The position numbers were made by a program, and so were the translations under genes. The notes beneath the pieces are model-generated. The model was not told where the DNA came from and did no database searches. It saw nothing but the letters and a program-made list of their open reading frames with translations. DNA of 57,808 bases from the NCBI GenBank assembly GCA_903944085.1, contig CAJAQO010000094.1, positions 1-57,808 of the forward strand. Reading direction: 5' to 3'. The DNA is from an uncultured Verrucomicrobia subdivision 3 bacterium (GTDB lineage: Bacteria; Verrucomicrobiota; Verrucomicrobiia; Limisphaerales; UBA11358). Positions 37,329 through 45,842 of the stretch are shown here, piece by piece. Position 1 is the first letter of the stretch, and each line of letters starts with the position of its first letter.

Positions 37329-38110
37329 CCGATCAGCTCACGGACTTTTGCGCCGATGTCGCCTTGTTTGACGAGCGATTCGCCGACCAAGATTGCGCCG
37401 GCACCGCATTTTTTCAACCGCACCACGTCCGCGCGCGAATGAATTCCGCTTTCTGCGACGAAGATTTTTTCCGCGCCGATTTTGTTCGCCAGTTTTTCCG
37501 TTGTCCCCAAATCCACCTGAAAAGTTTTTAGATTGCGGTTGTTCACGCCGACGAGCTTTGGTGAGATTTTCAGCGCGCGTTCCAATTCTTCTTCGTCATG
37601 AACCTCGACGAGCACGGCGAGTCCGGCTTCGGTGGCGAGCGCATGGAATTTGGCCAGTTGCTCGTCCGTCAAAACGGCGACGATGAGCAGGATGGCATCC
37701 GCGCCCCATTCGATGGCTTCGAGAATCTGGCGCTCATCAATGATGAAATCCTTGCGCAGCAGCGGCAGCTTTACGGCGGCGCGAATCTGGCGGAGATATT
37801 CGAGCGAGCCTTGGAAAAATTTTTCATCCGTCAAAACGGACAGGCAGCTCGCACCGGCCGCTTCGTATTCTTTGGCGATGCGGACGGGATCAAAATCTTT
37901 ACAAATGACGCCCATTGACGGCGACGCCTTTTTCACCTCGGCAATCAGGCCTATGTCGCCAGCGCGCGGATTTTTCAGCGCGGCAATGAAGTCGCGGCGT
38001 TCGCCGTGCTCCAGCATCGCATCGCGCAAATCACCGGCGGCGATGAGGCGCGCGGGCAGTTGCGCAACTTCGCGTTTCTTTTGCCCAACGATTTTGTCGA
38101 GAATGTTCAC
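37325..38110 (-). CDS. trpC: Indole-3-glycerol-phosphate synthase
   Basis: 261 aa with a GTG start at 38108-38110. TrpC closes the indole ring in tryptophan synthesis. TIM-barrel motifs of the family are present in order: LIAEVKKASPSMGVI (catalytic Glu/Lys), FDPVRIAKEYEAAGASCLSVLTDEKFFQGS, LPLLRKDFIID, GADAILLIVAVL, VLVEVHDEEELERAL, VGVNNRNLKTF, FVAESGIHSRADV and ILVGESLV. It stands apart from other trp genes. An octamer array (gcagagac) lies 14 nt upstream of the GTG. Confidence 0.96.
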   Translation of the reverse strand: MNILDKIVGQKKREVAQLPARLIAAGDLRDAMLEHGERRDFIAALKNPRAGDIGLIAEVKKASPSMGVICKDFDPVRIAKEYEAAGASCLSVLTDEKFFQGSLEYLRQIRAAVKLPLLRKDFIIDERQILEAIEWGADAILLIVAVLTDEQLAKFHALATEAGLAVLVEVHDEEELERALKISPKLVGVNNRNLKTFQVDLGTTEKLANKIGAEKIFVAESGIHSRADVVRLKKCGAGAILVGESLVKQGDIGAKVRELIG

Positions 38111-38124
38111 AAATTTATTTTACC

Positions 38125-38148
38125 GCAGAGACGCAGAGACGCAGAGAA
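38125..38148. repeat. Octamer repeat gcagagac upstream of trpC
   Basis: Two perfect copies and a third with one change, placed 14 nt upstream of the trpC start. The matching arrangement at uvrC uses cctttgcg. Confidence 0.85.
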
Positions 38149-38287
38149 ATATAATTGTCGCACGAAGAATGCAAAGGTTTCAAATATGCGGCATCTGTTT
38201 CTAAAGTTGTCAAGCATTTTCTTAATTTTTCAAAAACCAATAAAATCAATGGTTTTTGAGCGCTCGTTTTCTCCGATTGTTTTTAAT

Positions 38288-38335
38288 GGGTCTTTAACGA
38301 CCCGTTAAACCCCCTTTAAATGCCCGTTAAACGGG
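38288..38335. promoter_or_regulatory. Cluster of CCCGTTAAAC-type palindromes
   Basis: cccgttaaac occurs at 38301 and 38323, 22 bp apart (two helical turns). The second copy extends to cccgtt-a-aacggg, a perfect dyad (38323-38335), and gggtc...gaccc (38288-38303) overlaps the first. Regularly phased dyads in an A/T-rich spacer suggest a regulator-binding cluster. No target gene is certain; trpC starts 180 bp to the left and a small ORF at 38396 to the right. Confidence 0.4.
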
Positions 38336-38395
38336 AAAGTTTTCGCCGAAAATCCCGTGCTATTATTCGTTCGCGTCTGCGCGCAAATGAACCGG

Positions 38396-38554
38396 ATGAA
38401 AATAAACGCAAACAAAATGAGATTGCTAGCATCGGTGGTTTTTATTTTGACCACACCGATGAGCATTTTGTTGCACGCTGCATGGCAATGCCAAGTTGCA
38501 CTAATTTCGGCTGTGTGTTTATTGCTCGGAAAAAAACTTACAAAGCATTGGTAG
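38396..38554 (+). CDS. Possible 52-aa membrane peptide
   Basis: The frame from ATG 38396 gives a short basic start and two hydrophobic stretches (LLASVVFILTTPMSILL and VALISAVCLLLGKK). No clear Shine-Dalgarno is present and no family is recognised. It lies downstream of the palindrome cluster at 38288-38335 and converges on prfB. It may be chance; an A/T-rich spacer can produce such frames. Confidence 0.25.
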   Translation: MKINANKMRLLASVVFILTTPMSILLHAAWQCQVALISAVCLLLGKKLTKHW

Positions 38555-38581
38555 CTTGCGCAAAAGTTTATCCGGCAAAAT

Positions 38582-39731
38582 TTATTCCTCATCATCTTTG
38601 ACGCCCTGCATTCGCTTGAGCGGGCAGCCGGCGCGGAGCCAGGCGTTTACGAACGGATCGAGCCGTCCGTCCATCACGGCCTGAACGTCGCTGGCCTGTT
38701 CGCCGGTGCGCAAATCTTTGACCATGCGATACGGCTGGAAAACGTAGCTGCGAATCTGGTTGCCCCACGAGATGCTGCCTTTGTCGCCGTAAAAACGTTC
38801 CATCTCGCTTTTTGCCTGGTCAAGCTTGAGCGCGTAGAGCTTGGAGATAAGCATCGCCATCGCGGTGGCTTCGTTCTGCACCTGACTGCGCTGGGCTTGC
38901 GACGCGGCGACGAGGCCGGTCGGCAAGTGAGTGAGGCGCACGGCGGTTTCGACTTTGTTCACGTTCTGCCCGCCCTTGCCGCCGGAACGAAATGTGTCGC
39001 GCAAAATTTCCGTCTTGGGAATGACGATGTCCGTCTCCAGCAAATCGCTCAATTCCGCGACGATGTCCACGCTGGAAAAACTCGTGTGCCGGCGCTTGTT
39101 GGAATCGAACGGCGAAATGCGCACGAGCCGATGCACGCCGCGTTCGGCCTTGCAAAAGCCGTAGGCGTTTTCGCCCTCGACGCGGAAGGTCACGCTTTTC
39201 AAACCGGCGGAATCGCCGGCGAGCGCGTCAGTGATTTCCCATTTCCAGCCGCGCGAATCGAACCAGCGGCCATACATGCGCGAGAGCATTTCTGCCCAGT
39301 CCTGCGCCTCGGTGCCGCCGGCGCCGGCGTTGATGGTGAAAATGCAATTGCACTTGTCGTGCGGGCCGTTCAGGAAAGTTTTCAGCTCGAACGTGTCGAG
39401 ATCGGCGAACAGCTTTTTTGTGTCCGCTTCCATTTCGGCTTCGAGTTTCGCTTGCATCGCTTCCGGTTCAGCGGCGGCGAGTTCGAGCATCACCTGCAAA
39501 TCCTCCACCTGTTTGCCGAAGCGCGCGAGCGGATCGAGTTTGCCGCGAATGTCATTCGTCTCGTTGATGACTTTTTGCGCGGCTTCCTGATTGTTCCAGA
39601 AAGTTTCGCCGGTCATCTGCGATTCCAGTTCGGCGAGCCGTTGGGTCAATTTGGCGACGTCAAAGAAACCTCCGCAGATGCGTGAGCTTGTCGGCGGCGG
39701 TGGCGATTTGCGGTTTGACGATGTCGAACAT
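38582..39731 (-). CDS. prfB: Peptide chain release factor 2, programmed +1 frameshift
   Basis: RF2 terminates translation at UGA and UAA. The first 23 codons (ATG at 39731) run into CTT TGA C at 39665-39659, preceded by an internal AGG (39669-39671) three bases upstream of the CTT. This is the standard RF2 recoding site. Skipping base 39662 joins them to the long frame (39661-38582), giving 382 aa. The body has INAGAGGTEAQDWAEML, the SPF anticodon-like tripeptide (RISPFDSNKRRHTSF) and GGKGGQNVNKV with the catalytic GGQ. Low RF2 lets the ribosome pause at UGA and shift, so the protein controls its own level. A prepilin-like gene ends 47 bp upstream on the same strand. Confidence 0.96.
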
Positions 39732-39778
39732 GGCGGCGGAGCATACCGCAGCGCCGGGCCGGAATCCAGCAGCGAATC

Positions 39779-40867
39779 TCAAGGTTTTTGCCGCTGCGAC
39801 CGCTGCCACCGCCGCCAGATCGTGAAGCCCAGCCACGTCAAAAAAAACAGCAGCAGCAGCGAATATCCGATGCCGAAAACATTTCGGAAAATTTTCGCCA
39901 TCCGCCGGTCAAAGAACGACATGCCGGATTCGTCGTCTGCGGTTGCGGTTAGGTTTGTGGAAATCGGAACGACTTGGGTGGCGTCATTCGTGGGCGGCAG
40001 ACTCACAGCCGAGGTCGTCGCAGAACTCGCCGAGAAAGAATTTTTAGCGATGTTCTGACCGCCGAAAACCACCGGCTGCGGACGCGCGGGCTGATTCGTC
40101 TTGGCCGAATTGTCCGGCTGGGTGCCATTGCTGCCGGCTGTGCTGACTTGATTGGAAAGTGCCGGGCTGGCGGAAACCGGTTGCGCCGAAGCGCCCTCCG
40201 CTTTCACCGACGGAATGAAAAAATCATTTTTCAAGTTCGCGCCGCCATTGCCACCCGCCAGTGAAAATCCTTTGGCCTCCTCCACATGGCCGTCGGCGAA
40301 CAGCAGATTGCCCTTGAAATGGTGCATGGTTTCCGACCAGCGCAAGAGCTGTCCGCCCGCCGGATAAATGCTCTCCCCCGCGCCAGCGCGCAGATTGCGG
40401 TCGCCCGCCAGGACGGATTCCGGCTGGTTGTAATCCGCGTTCACGCCGACGAAGTAGCTCACGTTTTTATTGCGCACGCTGATGAAATTGGTCGCCGGCA
40501 GGCGGGTGTCCGTCGGGCAAATCAAAATGTTCGGCGTGACCAGATCGTCCGCGAGCGACTGGAAATTGCGGTAAGCAAAATAAAATTCCCCGTTGATCAG
40601 GTAACCGTTTTGCACCAGCTCTTGCGTGCCGCCCTGCGCCACGGAAACCTGCATGGGAAACCGGCTGTTATGCTCGTGTGCGAAGGAATGGAACGCGAGG
40701 CCCACTTGCCCCAAATTGTTCTGGCACCCGACGAGCTTGGCCCGGGCCTTGCCGCCTTCCAGCGCCGGCAGCAGCAGCGCCGCCAAAATGCCGATGATGG
40801 CGATGACCGTCAACAACTCCACCAGCGTGAACGCTCCCGTTCCGCGATGGGAAAGTGGATTTTTCAT
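39779..40867 (-). CDS. Prepilin-like protein with C-terminal membrane segment
   Basis: 362 aa from the ATG at 40867; an upstream in-frame ATG at 40894 is possible. The N-terminus MKNPLSHRGTGAFTLVELLTVIAIIGILAAL is a pilin-type signal with Glu at +5 after A12/F13; Ala rather than Gly at -1 is a minor departure. CQNNLGQVGLAFHSF and HHFKGNLLFADGHVE match the H-X9-DG pseudopilin family. Then comes a Ser/Thr/Gln/Asn-rich low-complexity linker (about 230-310) and, unusually, a second membrane helix (GYSLLLLFFLTWLGFTIW) with a basic tail. A pseudopilin head followed by a tail anchor would hold the protein in the membrane after processing. No other secretion genes are adjacent. Confidence 0.83.
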   Translation of the reverse strand: MKNPLSHRGTGAFTLVELLTVIAIIGILAALLLPALEGGKARAKLVGCQNNLGQVGLAFHSFAHEHNSRFPMQVSVAQGGTQELVQNGYLINGEFYFAYRNFQSLADDLVTPNILICPTDTRLPATNFISVRNKNVSYFVGVNADYNQPESVLAGDRNLRAGAGESIYPAGGQLLRWSETMHHFKGNLLFADGHVEEAKGFSLAGGNGGANLKNDFFIPSVKAEGASAQPVSASPALSNQVSTAGSNGTQPDNSAKTNQPARPQPVVFGGQNIAKNSFSASSATTSAVSLPPTNDATQVVPISTNLTATADDESGMSFFDRRMAKIFRNVFGIGYSLLLLFFLTWLGFTIWRRWQRSQRQKP

Positions 40868-41020
40868 GGTCGAGAGGAATTTAGCAGAAGCCATGCCGTC
40901 GCAATTTGCCCGTAAAACGTGGGCGGCCGTTTGGAAAGCGGCGTGAAGCTGACGCAAAGTGCGTGAACTTCACGCGGCGAAAGCTGAAAGCGGGTGCCGA
41001 TTTTAACCCCAACTTCTAAC

Positions 41021-41041
41021 TGCCATCTGCCATCTGCTATA
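41021..41041. repeat. Heptamer repeat ctgccat
   Basis: Two perfect copies and one variant (ctgctat) reach into the stop codon of the gene ending at 41037. The unit is one base from the ccgccat heptamers of pdxA and ribD. Confidence 0.7.
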
Positions 41042-41246
41042 ATTCATCTTCGCGCTCGGCGTAGAAAAGCTGCCAGGCGCGGTCAAAATCCGGCTCCGGC
41101 ACGAACACCTGGGCGGACCGGCTCAAGTCGCCGTCGTCCGGCGCGGCGGGGTCCGCGAACGCCTGCGTGGCGGCGATGCCGTGCCGCTCCAGCATCGTCA
41201 CGAGCATCTCGGCGTTGACGAGCGGGCCGGTGTAAAAGAGTTTCAC
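41037..41246 (-). CDS. DUF2007-like small protein
   Basis: 69 aa from the GTG at 41246 (VKLFYTGPLVNAEMLVTMLERHGIAA); an ATG at 41273 would add nine unconserved residues. The pattern of a short strand, then a helix ending in HGI.A, and a late acidic strand (AQVFVPEPDFDRAWQLFYAE) fits DUF2007, small proteins proposed to bind or signal through a compact alpha/beta fold. Function unknown. It is divergent from the nusA operon and occupies the place where rimP would commonly be found. Confidence 0.7.
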   Translation of the reverse strand: MKLFYTGPLVNAEMLVTMLERHGIAATQAFADPAAPDDGDLSRSAQVFVPEPDFDRAWQLFYAEREDEL

Positions 41247-41325
41247 GCGGGAAGTTTGGCACGGATGACGCAAATTTTCACGGATTCAAATTGAAAAGGC
41301 CAATTGCCGGTGGTGCCATTTGGGC

Positions 41326-41354
41326 TTGACGCGGGTTGCGGGAATGGCTATTTT
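41326..41354 (+). promoter_or_regulatory. Sigma70-type promoter of the nusA-infB operon
   Basis: TTGACG (41326-41331) and TATTTT (41349-41354) are separated by exactly 17 bp. Transcription from about 41361 would give a ~110-nt leader before the nusA ATG. It is the best promoter match in this window. Confidence 0.7.
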
Positions 41355-41395
41355 GCGTCCACAAAGCGGTTAAATTGCTGGCTCACCAGCGCGCG

Positions 41396-41428
41396 AAAGT
41401 CGGAGACGCAGGTCTTTCCGACTTTTTT
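41396..41428 (+). terminator. Terminator-like hairpin in the nusA leader
   Basis: aaagtcgga and tccgacttt form a perfect 9-bp stem around a 12-nt loop, followed by further T residues (to 41428). It lies between the promoter and the nusA ATG, so it would stop transcription before the gene unless read through. A smaller hairpin (gctgg-ctca-ccagc) lies upstream and might compete. Attenuation of the nusA operon is inferred. Confidence 0.65.
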
Positions 41429-41470
41429 GTTCGCCGGATGTCGCCACGTCTTTGCCGTTTTTACTAGCGT

Positions 41471-42757
41471 ATGAATGCCGATTTTATTGCCGGACTGGAA
41501 TTTTGGGAGCGCGAAAAAGGCGTCAGCCGTGAAACCCTCATGGCTGCCGTCGAGGAGGCATTGTTGCAGGCGGCCAAGAAAGCCGTCGGCCCGGCGCGCG
41601 AATTGCGCGTGGTGATGGATTCCAAATCCGGCGACATCAAGGCCTTTGCCAAGCTCATCGTGGCGGACAAAGTGATTTCGCAGCACGACCAGATTTCCGT
41701 GTTTGACGCGCGCCGGCTCAAGGCCGATGCCAAAGTCGGCGACGAACTGGAAAAGGAAGTGACGCCGCAGGGTTTCGGCCGCATCGCCGCGCAATACGCC
41801 AAACAGGCGCTGATGCAAAAGGTGCGTCAGGCTGAAAAAGCGATGCTGCTCACGGAATATAAGGACCGCGTCGGCGACATCGTCAGCGGCACCGTGCGCC
41901 GGTTTGAGCGCTCGGACGTGATTTTGGATTTGGGCAAATATGAGGCGCTCATGCCGAACAAAGAGCGCGTGCCCACGGAGGAATATCAGGTCGGCGAACG
42001 CATCCGCGCCTACGTCAAAGCTGTGCAGGAAGGCCCGCACGGGCCCGAAATCATTTTGTCGCGCGCCGACACGCGGTTCATCGTGAAACTGTTTCAACTG
42101 GAAGTTTCCGAGATCAACGACGGCACGATTGAAATCAAGGGCATCGCCCGCGAACCCGGTTTCCGCACGAAAATGGCGGTTTATTCGCGCGACCAAAAAG
42201 TGGATCCGGTCGGTGCGTGCGTGGGCATGCGCGGCCAGCGCGTGAAAAATATTGTTCGCGAATTGAACAACGAAAAAGTGGACGTGATTCCGTGGTCCTC
42301 GGACATCAAGGCATTCGTCACCAAGGCGCTGGAACCGGCGAAAGTCCGCAGCATCGAAGTGAACGAGGCGCGAAAAGTCCTGCACATTCTCGTCGGCGAA
42401 GACCAGCTTTCGCTGGCCATCGGCAAGCGCGGCCAGAACGCGCGGCTCACCGCGCGGCTCACCGGCTGGGAAGTGGAAATTGACGCCGAGCACATCGTCA
42501 CCAAAGGCTTTGAAGAAAAAGTCGCGGAAGCGGTCGAGTTGATTGCCGCGATTCCGGGCATCACCCGCGAACAAGCCGACGCGCTGGTTCACGCTGGCGT
42601 GACGCGGCTGGAAGATTTATTGTCGGCGGAAGCCGGCGACTTGGCGGACATCCCGGAGATTGGCGCCCAGGCCGCGGCAGTTTTGGCCGCCGCGCACGCC
42701 GAGGCGGAGCGCAAAAAAATCAAGCTGAACGGGGACGACTCGTCAGCCGGCCGTTAG
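41471..42757 (+). CDS. nusA: Transcription elongation factor NusA
   Basis: 428 aa. NusA binds RNA polymerase and nascent RNA and tunes pausing, termination and antitermination. Domains: polymerase-binding N-terminal domain (1-125; MNADFIAGLEFWEREKGVS, VTPQGFGRIAAQYAKQAL), S1 (about 130-200; VGDIVSGTVRRFERSDVILDLG, LMPNKERVP, ILSRADTRFI) and two KH domains (about 200-345; DPVGACVGMRGQRVKNI, LAIGKRGQNARLTARLTGW). The C-terminal part (from about 350) has a helix-hairpin-helix (IPGITREQADALVHAGV) and a short acidic/basic tail. It heads the nusA-infB-rbfA operon. rimP, often the first gene of this operon, is absent here. The leader carries a terminator-like hairpin, so NusA could regulate its own synthesis. 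Confidence 0.97.
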   Translation: MNADFIAGLEFWEREKGVSRETLMAAVEEALLQAAKKAVGPARELRVVMDSKSGDIKAFAKLIVADKVISQHDQISVFDARRLKADAKVGDELEKEVTPQGFGRIAAQYAKQALMQKVRQAEKAMLLTEYKDRVGDIVSGTVRRFERSDVILDLGKYEALMPNKERVPTEEYQVGERIRAYVKAVQEGPHGPEIILSRADTRFIVKLFQLEVSEINDGTIEIKGIAREPGFRTKMAVYSRDQKVDPVGACVGMRGQRVKNIVRELNNEKVDVIPWSSDIKAFVTKALEPAKVRSIEVNEARKVLHILVGEDQLSLAIGKRGQNARLTARLTGWEVEIDAEHIVTKGFEEKVAEAVELIAAIPGITREQADALVHAGVTRLEDLLSAEAGDLADIPEIGAQAAAVLAAAHAEAERKKIKLNGDDSSAGR

Positions 42758-42854
42758 TTGGAATTTATGACGCAGACCGGAACAGCATTGGTTGGCGCGA
42801 TTTGAGCCATGCAGGCGCATCGCACATACCGGTCGGCGGCAGTTGAAAATAATT

Positions 42855-45374
42855 ATGCCCGTTCGTGTTTACGACATTGCGAAGAAACTTGGTCTCGAGA
42901 GCAAAGAAATTCTCGTCTTGGCCAAGAACAGGGGCATTGCTGCCGCCAAGGTCCCGTCCAGCTCGCTCGATAAAATCACCGCCGAGTGGCTGGAAGAGGA
43001 AATCATCAAGACCAACCCGGCGGTCGCTGCGCGGCTCGCGCCCAAGCCCGTTGAGGAACCGCCCAAGCACGCACCCGCCGAGGAAAAACCCGCAGCCATT
43101 GTCGAACCGCCGCCACCCGTGCCCACGCCCGCGCCCGCGCCGCCGGTTGAAGTTAAGCCGGAGCCGATAGTCGAGGCGAAAGTGGTCGAAGTGAAAGCCG
43201 AGCCGCCGCCCGCGCCGGTGGTCATTGCCCCGCCGCCACCGCCAATTGTCCCGCCGCCGGCACCAAAGCCCGTTGTTCCGGTCATTCCCGTCGTGCCACC
43301 GCCGCCGCCCAAACCACAGATGGGCGAGAAAGTCGGTTTCATCCAGTTGCCCACGCGGCCCGGTTCCGCGCGGCCCGGCGAACGGGATCGTGGTGGTTTG
43401 TCCGCGCGTCCACAAGCCGGCGCTCGTCCTGGCCAGCCACCGTCCGGCGGCCGACCCGGTCAACCGCAGCGCGGCGATGGCCGTCAACAATTTCAGCGCG
43501 GCCGCGATGGCCGTCCGTTGCAAAATCAGCAGCCGGCCAAGCCCGCCGCGCCGCAGCAGCCGAAACTGAACCTGCCGTCCGACGCGCAGGTCATCACCAT
43601 CAAGCCGCCGATCATCGTCCGCGCGCTGGCGGATGCGCTGAAGCAAAAGCCATTCGCCATCATCGCCGAGCTGATGAAGCTGCGCGTCATGGCGACGGTT
43701 AACCAGTCCATTGACGAGAAAATCGCGCAGCAGGTTTGCGCGCATTACGGCTTTAAATTCGAAGCGGAAAAACGCGCCAAGGGCGAAGGCATCGTTCACC
43801 AGTCGGAGAAAAAGGTTGAACTCGACGTGGACGACAAGCCGGAAGATTTGAAGCCGCGTGCGCCGGTCGTGACCATCATGGGCCACGTGGACCACGGCAA
43901 AACGTCGCTGCTCGACGTCATCCGCAAGGCGAACGTCGTCGCGGGCGAAGCCGGCGGCATCACCCAGCACATCGGCGCCTATACCATTGCCGTGCCGCAT
44001 CCGGAACGCAAAAACGATCTCGCGCAAATCACGTTTCTCGACACGCCCGGCCACGCGGCGTTCAGCTCCATGCGCGCGCGCGGCGCGAACGTCACGGACA
44101 TTGTCGTTCTCGTCGTCGCCGCGAACGACGGCGTCATGCCGCAAACTTTGGAAGCACTCGCGCACGCGCGGGCAGCGAAGGTGCCGATTTTGGTAGCGGT
44201 CAACAAAATTGACCATCCGAACGCGAACTCCTTGAAAGTCCGCCAGCAGTTGCAGGAAAAAGGTTTGGTGCCCGACGATTGGGGCGGCGACACCATTTTC
44301 GTCGAGTGTTCCGCGCTGACGAAGCAAGGCATTGATAAACTGCTCGAAATGATTTTGCTCCAGGCCGACTTGCTGGAGCTGAAGGCGAATCCCGACCGCA
44401 ACGCCAAGGGCAACGTCATCGAGTCCGGCGTTTCGCCCGGCGGCCCGACCGCGACGGTGCTGGTGCGCAAAGGCACTTTGCATCTCGGTGACGTGGTGAT
44501 CTGCGGCGAATTTTACGGCAAGGTTCGCGCGCTCATCAACGAGGAAGGCCAGCGCTTGAAAGTAGCCGGCCCGTCCGTGGCCGTGAGCGTGCTGGGTCTC
44601 AATGGCGTGCCGGAAGCCGGCTGGGAATTCAGCTCGGTGGATGATGAAAAGGCCGCGCGAGTTTTGGCCGAAGAGCGCGCGATGGAGGCGAAAAGCCAGG
44701 AATTGGAAAATCGCTCCAAAGTCACGCTGGAAAATCTGTTCCAGACGCTTGAAACCGCCCAAAGCAAAGTGTTGCGCGTGGTCGTCAAGGCTGACACGCA
44801 AGGTTCCGTCGAAGCGATTGTCGAGGCGCTCAAGAAAATCGAGTCGGACAAAGTCACGCTCGAAGTTTTGCACAGCGACGTCGGCACGATCACGGAAAAC
44901 GACGTGGCGCTCGCCTCGGCGTCCAAGGCGGTCATCCTCGGTTTCCACACGCGGCTCGACAGCACGGCTTCTGAAAAGGCCAAGCATGCCGGCGTGCAGA
45001 TCAAGCTTTACGCGATCATTTACGAATTGATTGACCAGGTGAAAGATTCGATGGCCGGCCTGCTCGATCCAGACCTCAAGGACACCGTGGTTGGCTCGGC
45101 GGAAGTGCGGCAGATTTTCGAGCTATCCAAGGGCATTCCCGTGGCCGGCTGCATGGTCACGAGCGGACGCATCGTGCGCGGCAAGGTGCGCGTGCGCCGC
45201 CGCAAGGACATCATTTACGAAGGCGTCACGCAATCACTGCGCCGGTTCCAGGATGAGGCCAACGAAGTGCGCGCCGGCATGGAATGCGGCATCCGCATCG
45301 AAGGTTTCGGCGAATTCCAAATCGGCGACGCCATCGAATGCTACGCGGTGGAAAAGGTCGCGGCGAAATTGTGA
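42855..45374 (+). CDS. infB: Translation initiation factor IF-2
   Basis: 839 aa from [20 protein letters not shown] at 42855, the standard IF2_N opening; frames upstream are not conserved. IF-2 is the GTPase that places initiator tRNA on the 30S subunit and promotes subunit joining. After the N-terminal domain comes a Pro/Ala/Val-rich linker (about 75-165, runs of Pro and EVK) and an Arg/Gly/Gln-rich stretch (about 170-235). A second IF2_N-like domain precedes the G domain: GHVDHGKTS (343-351), [18 protein letters not shown] (396-403), NKID (450-453) and SALTKQG. C-terminal domains contain [17 protein letters not shown] and [20 protein letters not shown]. The 97-bp nusA-infB gap fits a single transcript. 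Confidence 0.97.
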   Translation: MPVRVYDIAKKLGLESKEILVLAKNRGIAAAKVPSSSLDKITAEWLEEEIIKTNPAVAARLAPKPVEEPPKHAPAEEKPAAIVEPPPPVPTPAPAPPVEVKPEPIVEAKVVEVKAEPPPAPVVIAPPPPPIVPPPAPKPVVPVIPVVPPPPPKPQMGEKVGFIQLPTRPGSARPGERDRGGLSARPQAGARPGQPPSGGRPGQPQRGDGRQQFQRGRDGRPLQNQQPAKPAAPQQPKLNLPSDAQVITIKPPIIVRALADALKQKPFAIIAELMKLRVMATVNQSIDEKIAQQVCAHYGFKFEAEKRAKGEGIVHQSEKKVELDVDDKPEDLKPRAPVVTIMGHVDHGKTSLLDVIRKANVVAGEAGGITQHIGAYTIAVPHPERKNDLAQITFLDTPGHAAFSSMRARGANVTDIVVLVVAANDGVMPQTLEALAHARAAKVPILVAVNKIDHPNANSLKVRQQLQEKGLVPDDWGGDTIFVECSALTKQGIDKLLEMILLQADLLELKANPDRNAKGNVIESGVSPGGPTATVLVRKGTLHLGDVVICGEFYGKVRALINEEGQRLKVAGPSVAVSVLGLNGVPEAGWEFSSVDDEKAARVLAEERAMEAKSQELENRSKVTLENLFQTLETAQSKVLRVVVKADTQGSVEAIVEALKKIESDKVTLEVLHSDVGTITENDVALASASKAVILGFHTRLDSTASEKAKHAGVQIKLYAIIYELIDQVKDSMAGLLDPDLKDTVVGSAEVRQIFELSKGIPVAGCMVTSGRIVRGKVRVRRRKDIIYEGVTQSLRRFQDEANEVRAGMECGIRIEGFGEFQIGDAIECYAVEKVAAKL

Positions 45375-45402
45375 ATTGAAATCTGAAAACGGATTAAACT
45401 AA

Positions 45403-45461
45403 GGATTACGAGCAAGATCAGGATTGAATTCATTTCGTAATCATAATCCTAATCTCAATCA
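45403..45461. repeat. Mirror-image hexamer array upstream of rbfA
   Basis: ggatta, cgagca, agatca, ggattg (45403-45426) is mirrored by taatca, taatcc, taatct, caatca (45438-45461). The halves are reverse-complement types and could form a hairpin. The array ends 3 nt before the rbfA ATG, covering the expected ribosome-binding site. Confidence 0.8.
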
Positions 45462-45464
45462 AAC

Positions 45465-45842
45465 ATGCCAAATCTCCGACAAGAACGGGTGCGCGAACTT
45501 TTGCGGCGTGCGATTGGCGAGGCCATCCGCCGCGAGTTCCACGTCAACGACGTCGGCCTCATCACCGTCAACGACGTGGAAGTCGGCGGCGATCTCAAAT
45601 CCGCCGTGGTCTTCATCACCATCCTCGGCAACCCGGAGCAGCAAAAGCACGGCCTGCAGGTGCTGGAGCAAAACCGCATTCGCATTCAGAGTCTGGTCGC
45701 CAAGTCCGTCGTCCTGAAATACACGCCGACGCTGAAATTTGTCGTGGACGATTCCATCGTGCGCGGCAACCGCGTGTTGCAGATCATTGAGGAGTTGGAA
45801 AACGCCCAGCCCGAAACCGGCGGGCCGACCGAAGCGCCGTGA
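45465..45842 (+). CDS. rbfA: Ribosome-binding factor A
   Basis: 125 aa. RbfA binds immature 30S subunits near the 5' end of 16S rRNA and helps late maturation and cold growth. The KH-like fold is clear: QERVRELLRRAIGEAIRREF, VGLITVNDVEVGGDLKSAVVFI, RIRIQSLVAKSVVLKYTPTLKF and DDSIVRGNRVLQIIEEL. It follows infB in the usual operon order. The 5' untranslated gap is filled by a mirror-image hexamer array. Its TGA overlaps the GTG of the next gene by 4 bp. Confidence 0.95.
   Translation: MPNLRQERVRELLRRAIGEAIRREFHVNDVGLITVNDVEVGGDLKSAVVFITILGNPEQQKHGLQVLEQNRIRIQSLVAKSVVLKYTPTLKFVVDDSIVRGNRVLQIIEELENAQPETGGPTEAP

Noticed and set aside
42765-44987. 740-aa minus-strand frame opposite infB
   Set aside because: It is the antisense shadow of infB in GC-rich DNA; the plus strand shows complete IF-2 motifs.
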